Assembly: GCA_947174645.1 (NCBI GenBank)
Contig: CAMWJR010000028.1
Span: 1 to 9,520, forward strand
Source: an uncultured Verrucomicrobiota bacterium
Lineage (GTDB): Bacteria; Verrucomicrobiota; Verrucomicrobiia; Opitutales; LL51
Reading direction: 5' to 3'
DNA length: 9,520 nucleotides
In this document: piece by piece, positions 1-5,323 of the stretch
How the letters are laid out: each line of letters begins with the position of its first letter
Position numbering within the stretch: the stretch's first letter is position 1
Position numbers and translations under genes: made by a program
The notes under the pieces: generated by a model
The model's database searches: none
Seen by the model: the letters and a program-made list of their open reading frames with translations, nothing else
What the model was told of the DNA's origin: nothing

Positions 1-776
1 AAGAAGGTGTAGATTTTATTGCCTAAGAATGCCTCTTGTTTGGCATCGCCGGATCGGTACCGTGCACTAATAACGCGGGTTTCGTCGACAAACAGCTTTC
101 GCGAGAGCTCTTCTAATGTCAACGATGCGGAGCGGTTTGCACCTGCGTTATCTTGACAATCGTAGGCATTGGAACGCATATCCCAAGCGCCTTCTCCGAT
201 AATCACTCGGTTAGGACGTATCCCGGTCAAATCGGTAGCAGCCTCAAGTTCGGCGCGGATGTCGGCATCCGGATTGGGTGTTCCAGTCGTTCCCCACTTA
301 TACTGCTCCTTAACTGATACAGCATTCGCAGCTAAAGCGGATATCGCCCGACGTAATTCATTGCGATAGAGGCGTTGTAGCAGGAGTTGTACATAGCGTT
401 CCCGCCAGTCGTCCCCGGCAACATCATCGTGATCGACACGAACAGTTAGACCTTTGTTGTATGTCTTGGACGTCACAGAGGTACCGGTAAACTCAACGCG
501 CTTAAATGAAGATCCGATGGAACGAATATCGTCGGTCTCCGATAAGAAGGCCTCGTTAGGGTCAGCGATCTTGAACTCAAAACGTCGTGCAACAGGGACA
601 ACTGGCGCGATAAAGTTTAAGACTTCTTCGATTTCTTCTCGATCTTTCCATCCGACGGTAAAAGCGGTGAGAGGCTCTGAATAATGTGCTGCAGTAAAAC
701 GCGACTCATTTGCCGCACACACCGTCCCACAATCCTGAAAACCGTCATCTTTGGGCAAAACTTCATAGGTATTCAT
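1..776 (-). CDS. Phage major capsid protein, 3' end beyond the left edge
   Basis: The reading frame opens with ATG at 776 and stays open for 258 codons to the left edge, so the C-terminus is missing. The likely role is the main shell subunit of the phage head (HK97-type fold in tailed phages). The call rests on position, last of the visible head genes after protease and decoration protein, and on resemblance to phage capsid proteins: a TVRVDHDDV stretch (111-119), a helix rich in Arg and Leu (about 125-150), and the segment around residues 169-200 with NPDADI and GIRPNRVIIGEGAWDMR, a pattern I associate with major capsid proteins of this class. The start follows the previous stop by 19 nt. 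The leader is T-rich with no Shine-Dalgarno sequence, so translation may depend on coupling. The capsid identity is fairly secure; the exact family is not. Confidence 0.8.
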   Translation of the reverse strand, partial: MNTYEVLPKDDGFQDCGTVCAANESRFTAAHYSEPLTAFTVGWKDREEIEEVLNFIAPVVPVARRFEFKIADPNEAFLSETDDIRSIGSSFKRVEFTGTSVTSKTYNKGLTVRVDHDDVAGDDWRERYVQLLLQRLYRNELRRAISALAANAVSVKEQYKWGTTGTPNPDADIRAELEAATDLTGIRPNRVIIGEGAWDMRSNAYDCQDNAGANRSASLTLEELSRKLFVDETRVISARYRSGDAKQEAFLGNKIYTF

Positions 777-795
777 AAGTAAAAATCCAAAACGT

Positions 796-1275
796 TTAAG
801 CAGTTACAGAGCATTGCGAAGGAAAGGACGTAAGCACCTCGACAGTACCACCACTTGCCGCCCCTGACAATGCGATTCCGATACACATATATTGACCTTC
901 TTCCGTTGGTAGCGACGTCACGGTACCGTTATCACCTGGCATCAATAGATCTCCCGAAGTAATGGCGCCACTAGTGGTAATTTTCAGCGTATTTGAACAT
1001 CCGAGAAGTGCGATATTGACCTCTTCGCCGGCCTGTGCCTCATCAGTTGTAACGCCAAAAGCGCAGTCGTTCGGTCCCGCATACATGACTTGATCACCGT
1101 TAGAGGGATCAATTTTAACCAATCGATACGCGGTCAACGCGGTTTGAGCATTTTTGGTCAAGCAATCTTCATGCGTTCCCAATGCCACATTTGATAGGAT
1201 TTGAGTATCCATAAAATTAGAGCAAAAGCGCGATCTAAGTGTGCCCAAGGGCACCTTGTTTTTATTTTTTCCCAT
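796..1275 (-). CDS. Small head decoration-type protein (DUF2190-like)
   Basis: This encodes 159 aa from ATG at 1275. The frame extends to 1326, but those codons overlap the protease gene; the chosen start lies 11 nt after the protease stop. A second candidate ATG at 1212 would remove 21 basic residues and give a protein beginning MDTQIL. The body is Gly-, Thr- and Ala-rich, with short predicted beta strands: a segment with YRLVKID, then FGVTTDEAQAGEEVNIALLG, then a GDLLMPGDNGTV turn. This pattern is typical of small phage head-stabilising proteins of the DUF2190 type, which bind the outside of the mature shell. Its place between protease/scaffold and major capsid genes agrees with that. No clear Shine-Dalgarno precedes either start. 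Family assignment is from pattern and position only. Confidence 0.65.
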   Translation of the reverse strand: MGKNKNKVPLGTLRSRFCSNFMDTQILSNVALGTHEDCLTKNAQTALTAYRLVKIDPSNGDQVMYAGPNDCAFGVTTDEAQAGEEVNIALLGCSNTLKITTSGAITSGDLLMPGDNGTVTSLPTEEGQYMCIGIALSGAASGGTVEVLTSFPSQCSVTA

Positions 1276-1286
1276 CTTTTTTTGAT

Positions 1287-2273
1287 TTACAACAACACGG
1301 GCATACTCTGCCGAACGAAGTGCCACGCCGCGGTATAATCCTCTCCCGTCATTTGCATCCGCTCCCGGACACGTTTCAAAATATGGGTTTGCGAATCGGT
1401 CGGTTCGTGGCGATTTTCCAGGTGTTCTGTCTTTGAATGTGTATTGAGCGTCTGCGACTGTCCGAGCAGCTCATTGGAAGCGGCTTTCGGGTCTGCGATA
1501 TAGCGTTCCTTCCACTCGTCGACTTCGGTACTCTGGATAAGACCTCGATTGAGTGCAAATTTCGCAAAGCGCTCACCGGAGGCGATCTTAGCATCCACAA
1601 GCGCAGCAGTTAGTTCTTTGATTTTTTGTTCCTGCTCGCACGCTAACTTATAGAACCGGTCGGACTCGGATTGGAGGTCTTTATTCGCTTCTTTCAGCGC
1701 TTCAATCGCTTCGGCATGTGCCCCGAGCTGTACGATTTGTTCCTTCCAATCGGGATCTTGAAAGCGAATATTTAAGGTTTTTTCTAGAAATGCTTGCAGC
1801 TCAATATCTTCCATTTCCTCCGGACACACTTGTGTTTCTTGGTTTGCAATTGCCTCTCCAGGAATATTGGGATTATTAGTAAGCCCCACGGAAATTAAAC
1901 GGATCGGAGTGAGAAACCCATTTTCGCGTTTTGTTTCCCAGCGTGGCGATAAAAATTTAAAGAACGCATTTTGTAAAATTTCCTCCCCAGCGGTTGACCA
2001 CTTCGGTAAGATCCAGATACCATCCTCGCGCGCCTCGAGATCCTGAACCCAAGCGTATGAGCGCGTATCACTATGTCCTGGGAGTTGCGAAAAATGCCGA
2101 TCGTCGGGATGTCCGATATAAACGGGGATACCGCCAAATTTTCGTGCGAGACGCGCGCGGAGTGAACGGAACCGTTTTTGCATCTCAAGCGCCGCTGTGT
2201 AAGTTACCCGTTGGACACCATCCGCGTGCGGATAATCACCATAATCCACCAATTTCAACCATTGTTTTTCCAT
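1287..2273 (-). CDS. Mu gpI-like phage head maturation protease with C-terminal scaffold
   Basis: This 328-aa protein should process the procapsid and act as its internal scaffold. The N-terminal half carries Mu I-like protease features: GGIPVYIGHPDD (47-58), AWVQDLEAREDGIW (74-87), FKFLSPRW (105-112) and LISVGLTNNPNIPG (126-139). His55 and Ser109 are candidate catalytic residues, but this is not proven here. A charged, coiled-coil-like region (about 185-230) follows. The C-terminus has a segment with RVRERMQMTGEDYTAAWHF (301-319), which matches the end of Mu I-type proteins. ATG at 2273 was chosen because it begins 1 nt after the portal stop and has an AAAAGG sequence 6 nt upstream; an in-frame start at 2324 would overlap the portal. 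The length is similar to Mu gpI. The family call is strong. Confidence 0.88.
   Translation of the reverse strand: MEKQWLKLVDYGDYPHADGVQRVTYTAALEMQKRFRSLRARLARKFGGIPVYIGHPDDRHFSQLPGHSDTRSYAWVQDLEAREDGIWILPKWSTAGEEILQNAFFKFLSPRWETKRENGFLTPIRLISVGLTNNPNIPGEAIANQETQVCPEEMEDIELQAFLEKTLNIRFQDPDWKEQIVQLGAHAEAIEALKEANKDLQSESDRFYKLACEQEQKIKELTAALVDAKIASGERFAKFALNRGLIQSTEVDEWKERYIADPKAASNELLGQSQTLNTHSKTEHLENRHEPTDSQTHILKRVRERMQMTGEDYTAAWHFVRQSMPVLL
1290..1814 (-). other. Possible internally started scaffold protein (Z-like) within the protease gene
   Basis: An in-frame ATG (Met154 of the protease) at 1814 is preceded by GGAGGAA (1821-1815), the best Shine-Dalgarno match in the phage operon. It sits just after the protease domain ends and before the scaffold domain. 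Initiation here would give a 175-aa protein containing only the scaffold half. In phage Mu the scaffold gpZ is made in this way from inside gene I. The distance between GGAGG and ATG is only 2 nt, which is short, so use of this start is inferred. Confidence 0.4.
1815..1821 (-). promoter_or_regulatory. Strong Shine-Dalgarno inside the protease gene
   Basis: GGAGGAA on the minus strand lies immediately before an in-frame ATG at the protease/scaffold boundary. It encodes Glu-Glu codons, so it could be chance, but the other head genes have weak or absent Shine-Dalgarno sites, which makes it stand out. Confidence 0.4.
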
Positions 2274-2274
2274 A

Positions 2275-3486
2275 CTATGCCTTTTGTAAAACGCTTTCCT
2301 CGGCACTCGGCGTCGAGAGACCAAATTTTTCCCTCAAATCTTCGATCGCGATTGGCACCCCCATTTCATACAGCGCCCGATAAATCGAGATTTCATCCGC
2401 AGGATTTCCCGAAGTCGTGGTAACCAACCGGAAATAAGCCTTCTGCGCCACATCGCCAAACAAGTAGTGAATAATCTGGCTATCGACCTGCTCATTGAGG
2501 GTCTCCGAGATCATCTGCGCATCATCCTCGAGTAATATCGCAGCCTCATCGCCCTGTAAAGAAGCCCCAGCGCCAGAAGTACGCGAGAGTGTCGATAAAT
2601 CTGATCCTCGCCAAAGTGCGACAATTGCACGGTCCATCCGGTCTACGATCCCAGGATACGGCAAATCGCCACGAGTCGATAAATCGATAGCCTCAATATT
2701 AGTTCCCTGCGACATTAGGGCACTAAACTCGGCACCGAAATCGGCGACTGCGTCACGCGCGGCCTCCCACTGGGCCGACCCCGGGAGCGCATTCGTCACG
2801 CCCTTAACACCGGGCATCCCGTTCCGCTCACAATAAACCAACCAATCACGCAATGGGAAATGCTTAAAGAGGTACGCGATCGATGTCGCCTCCATCAAAC
2901 CCTCACCCACGGTAACCATCCACGCCCCTTTTTCCAGAGGAATTCCGCTCAGGGCAAAATCACTTTCCAAAAACCGCAATTGGCCCGTTGTATTTTCAAA
3001 AAACCAGAGAGGAACAAAGCGAAACGTCGCCGTTAACCGCGGAAATGGCAAGACGTCGAGTGCATCTTGTGCATGGAAAACCACTTCATGGACCGCATAT
3101 TTTTTCCCGACGGCATCCATCATCTGTTTAATGAGTAGTGCAACGCCGCCCTGTTCATTTTTATCAAACGCATTGGTCGCCGACAGGTTGTTATAAAAGT
3201 ATTCGAGCGCCTGTTTTTGTAAAACCGCCTCAGCAGACTGGTCTACGGTTAAGATCTCCCAATTGAGCCGCGCAACGGATTTTTTTCTTTTGGAGACAAC
3301 GCATTGGACGACATCATCGCGATGCTCGATAGCCTCCCAAACCAACGCTGTTGCGTGGAGGTAACCCGATGCGAACTCGTCGAGCATCCGTGAGAGCGAA
3401 TCCGGCGTCAATGACTTGATCGGATTAAATCGCGCACGCATCGAATGCTGCATTCGCGCGTCGGAAATTTGAGAAAATGTTTTCAT
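2275..3486 (-). CDS. Phage portal protein, Mu gp29-like (DUF935)
   Basis: This 403-aa protein should form the dodecameric portal ring at the capsid vertex through which DNA enters and leaves. Family features in order are: NPIKSLTPDSLSRML (21-35), a segment with ALVWEAIEHRDD (47-58), RKKSVARLNWEI (67-78), FRFVPLWFFENTTGQLRFL (155-173), GAWMV (187-191), RNGMPGVKG (221-229), and LWRGSDLSTLSR with GASLQGDEA (291-315), followed by REKFGLSTP near the end. The frame runs up to 3534. I chose ATG at 3486 because a GAGAA sequence precedes it and the family usually begins close to the NPI motif; it overlaps the terminase end by 62 nt. Later ATGs at 3453 and 3441 lack a ribosome site. The stop is 1 nt before the protease start. 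The family call is secure; the start is moderately so. Confidence 0.9.
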   Translation of the reverse strand: MKTFSQISDARMQHSMRARFNPIKSLTPDSLSRMLDEFASGYLHATALVWEAIEHRDDVVQCVVSKRKKSVARLNWEILTVDQSAEAVLQKQALEYFYNNLSATNAFDKNEQGGVALLIKQMMDAVGKKYAVHEVVFHAQDALDVLPFPRLTATFRFVPLWFFENTTGQLRFLESDFALSGIPLEKGAWMVTVGEGLMEATSIAYLFKHFPLRDWLVYCERNGMPGVKGVTNALPGSAQWEAARDAVADFGAEFSALMSQGTNIEAIDLSTRGDLPYPGIVDRMDRAIVALWRGSDLSTLSRTSGAGASLQGDEAAILLEDDAQMISETLNEQVDSQIIHYLFGDVAQKAYFRLVTTTSGNPADEISIYRALYEMGVPIAIEDLREKFGLSTPSAEESVLQKA

Positions 3487-4822
3487 GGTTTCTCGGTATG
3501 TTAACAAAAAAGGATCCGGTTGTTGCCGGCACATTGCCCGCGGCGTGAATTGCCAGTGCTAGGGCCCAAAAGCGGTCGGCATGCCCATACTCGCTTTGAT
3601 CGGCCGCGAAGCGGATTTTTCCGGTAAATGTACTTTCGCGCTTCACTGCCCGTAAATCGGCACGAATCGCCTCACTCGCTGGGATTTTTATTTTGCGATC
3701 TTCGAACACGGAGCGCAGACGATACGCCAATTGCTCCTTGACGGCATTTGTAAACGTAACGCCCTCCACACGGTAGTTTCCAAACCGCTCAACCGCACGT
3801 TCCGCGAACTGCCGTCCAATTCCCGTCTGATCGATACAAGCTCTTCTTAAATTTGGGAGCGCCAGCAATTGGTAAAAAACCGCTTCCTGTTCTGAAAATG
3901 TTTTATTTTGGAGAACAATGACCTCTTTTGTCACCAGCGACGTTTCCACCGCCGCGAGAATCCAAAATACGGTACGATCCTCGGTGCGTCCAATATCCAC
4001 TCCCATATAGAGGTCCGTTTGTGGTGGAATATCCGCTTCCTGTTCCGCTGCATCCACAAGCTCTGTCGGTAAAAAGATCGACTGATCCTCATACGGCTCA
4101 CACATATACTCCTGCCGAAATGTCTCCGCATCCGGACACGATCGCCGAATAAAATCAAAATACTCCGCTGCATCCATATCACGAATCGGGTCATCGGGAA
4201 GCGCTTTTGCCTGTAATTTCGTTAAAAATCCCTCATCGAGCGCATCGGCAAGTGTTATCTTGTGATGGGAAAAATTTTTGGGATTTCCGTTTTGCGTAAT
4301 CTCCTGAATGAGCTGATAGAAAAAATTATTCGATCCGCGGTGTGTCGAAATAATCTCCAGCTTGCCGCCCCAGGTGATCCCCGGATACGCCGCAGCGTAC
4401 AGCAACCGCGGATTCGGGTGGAGTGCAAATTCATCAAGAACCCGCGTTCCACGCTTCCCCGCCTGAGCATCGGGACTCGAGGATAATGAATGGATCGCGC
4501 GATGGTTACTAAAGCGCAGCACCATTGTTCCCTGTTTTTTATCAGCAGCAATCACGGTTTGCCCGGAATACTGCGCTACGACATGTAAAATCTGGCTAAA
4601 TTTCTGACAATCTTCCAGAAACAGCTTCGCTTGAACCTCGTCACGAGAGGCAACCCAAGCGTCGTACCGGCACTTTTGACAAGAATGTTCCCGAACGAGG
4701 TGGTACGCTGTTGCCATCGAAAGCCCGATTTGGCGCGACTTTTCGACGATTTTCAACCGAGCGGGATCGTTAATCCACCGCTGCTGATAGGGCAAGAAAA
4801 ACTTTTCCTCGAAGTGCCTCAT
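3425..4822 (-). CDS. Phage terminase large subunit (packaging ATPase and nuclease)
   Basis: This 465-aa motor protein pumps DNA into the procapsid and cuts the concatemer or host DNA. The ATPase half shows a Walker A-like EKSRQIGLS (27-35), a Walker B-like VLDEFA (128-133) and the coupling motif ISTHRGSNN (158-166). The nuclease half has the spaced acidic residues of an RNase H-like site: Asp276 in MGVDIGRT, Asp331 in ACIDQTGIG and Asp416 in GHADRFWALALA. Length and motif order match Mu gp28-like terminases, in keeping with the DUF935 portal that follows. ATG at 4822 begins 2 nt after the stop of the preceding small gene, which suggests translational coupling; there is no Shine-Dalgarno of its own. 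The 3' end overlaps the portal start. All key residues appear present, so it should be functional. Confidence 0.92.
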   Translation of the reverse strand: MRHFEEKFFLPYQQRWINDPARLKIVEKSRQIGLSMATAYHLVREHSCQKCRYDAWVASRDEVQAKLFLEDCQKFSQILHVVAQYSGQTVIAADKKQGTMVLRFSNHRAIHSLSSSPDAQAGKRGTRVLDEFALHPNPRLLYAAAYPGITWGGKLEIISTHRGSNNFFYQLIQEITQNGNPKNFSHHKITLADALDEGFLTKLQAKALPDDPIRDMDAAEYFDFIRRSCPDAETFRQEYMCEPYEDQSIFLPTELVDAAEQEADIPPQTDLYMGVDIGRTEDRTVFWILAAVETSLVTKEVIVLQNKTFSEQEAVFYQLLALPNLRRACIDQTGIGRQFAERAVERFGNYRVEGVTFTNAVKEQLAYRLRSVFEDRKIKIPASEAIRADLRAVKRESTFTGKIRFAADQSEYGHADRFWALALAIHAAGNVPATTGSFFVNIPRNHENIFSNFRRANAAFDACAI

Positions 4823-4824
4823 TG

Positions 4825-5130
4825 CTACATCAGATTCAGTTGCGATTGGATATGCTCGAGCACCTCTTCTGAGAGGCTTTGGAATCCGAGTTTAGGGTCG
4901 ATTGCCTGCATATTGGCATAACAACCGATGAGCTTTTGCAGAGTAACGGGAGCGGTGCCGAGGTCGGCGAAGCTCAGGTGAGGGATTTCGCGGAGGAACT
5001 TTTTCCCGAGTGCGAGCAGCGCCGCCGTCAGCGTTATTTGAATTTGAACGGCACTATGGGCCAACTGTTCTCGAGCATCCATCCAATCGCAACGCTGTAA
5101 CGAGAGCAACTTTGAAGCGTCTCTCGCCAC
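4825..5130 (-). CDS. Small protein in the terminase small-subunit position, family unknown
   Basis: This encodes 101 aa from a GTG start at 5130 with GGGA 5 nt upstream; an in-frame stop lies 24 nt further upstream, so no longer protein is possible. ATG at 5082 (an 85-aa form) is the alternative start. The sequence is largely helical, with an amphipathic stretch containing REQLAHSAVQIQITL, a helix with LQKLIGCYANMQ and a C-terminal acidic helix. I see no helix-turn-helix and cannot name the family. Because it is directly upstream of the large terminase and separated by 2 nt, it may be the small terminase (DNA recognition) subunit, or its C-terminal part after loss of an N-terminal DNA-binding domain. 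Helical packing is consistent with an oligomerisation domain. The gene is likely real; the role is inferred from position only. Confidence 0.6.
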   Translation of the reverse strand: MARDASKLLSLQRCDWMDAREQLAHSAVQIQITLTAALLALGKKFLREIPHLSFADLGTAPVTLQKLIGCYANMQAIDPKLGFQSLSEEVLEHIQSQLNLM

Positions 5131-5174
5131 AACGGTCCCGATTCTACCATGGAATTACCGCCCGTAAACAGATG

Positions 5175-5219
5175 CGTTGGCTCCGTTGGATCGTAAGACT
5201 CTGTTGGTTACGTTGGATA
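5175..5219 (+). repeat. Short 9-nt direct repeat array (five units, one degenerate)
   Basis: On the plus strand the units are CGTTGGCTC, CGTTGGATC, GTAAGACTC, TGTTGGTTA and CGTTGGATA. Four of the five contain GTTGG at exact multiples of 9 nt (5176, 5185, 5203, 5212). The array lies 45-90 nt upstream of the first head gene, on the side where its promoter would be. It could be protein-binding iterons or a decayed coding repeat. Confidence 0.55.
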
Positions 5220-5237
5220 AATTTCAGATTCTTATCC
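5215..5237. promoter_or_regulatory. Operator-like inverted repeat
   Basis: GGATAA (5215-5220) and TTATCC (5232-5237) form perfect 6-bp arms around an 11-nt centre. One arm overlaps the last 9-nt repeat. Arm spacing (17 nt centre to centre) would suit a dimeric regulator, but short dyads also arise by chance. Confidence 0.3.
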
Positions 5238-5323
5238 TCTTAGCGCCGTTGCAAAATAATTACAGACGTTAACCTCATTCCATTCCCTTTACTTCCGCTC
5301 AAATTACTACTCTCCTCTAAGAA

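Larger units (their letters stand above)
5131..5323 (-). promoter_or_regulatory. Gene-free spacer, probable control region of the head operon
   Basis: This 193-bp gap lies between the 550-aa gene and the first head gene. I find no convincing coding sequence. A 37-codon minus-strand frame from ATG at 5150 is unlike any known protein and overlaps the 101-aa gene. The gap holds a 9-nt repeat array and an abutting inverted repeat, described separately. No clear pair of -35 and -10 boxes and no terminator hairpin with a T-run were seen, so the promoter could be activator-dependent, as late phage promoters often are. Confidence 0.4.

Noticed and set aside
5034..5150. A 37-codon minus-strand frame from ATG 5150, tested as a missing N-terminal part of the 101-aa gene after a frameshift.
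   Set aside because: Its translation has no helix-turn-helix or other small-terminase look, it runs antiparallel to no motif, and the 101-aa frame has an adequate GTG start of its own.
5175..5219. CRISPR array.
   Set aside because: Units are 9 nt without spacers of 25-40 nt and no cas gene is near.
5010..5243. Plus-strand frame with RWL/RWI repeats over the 9-nt array.
   Set aside because: It has no ribosome site, most of it is the reverse of the 101-aa gene, and the repeated residues follow from the DNA repeat alone.
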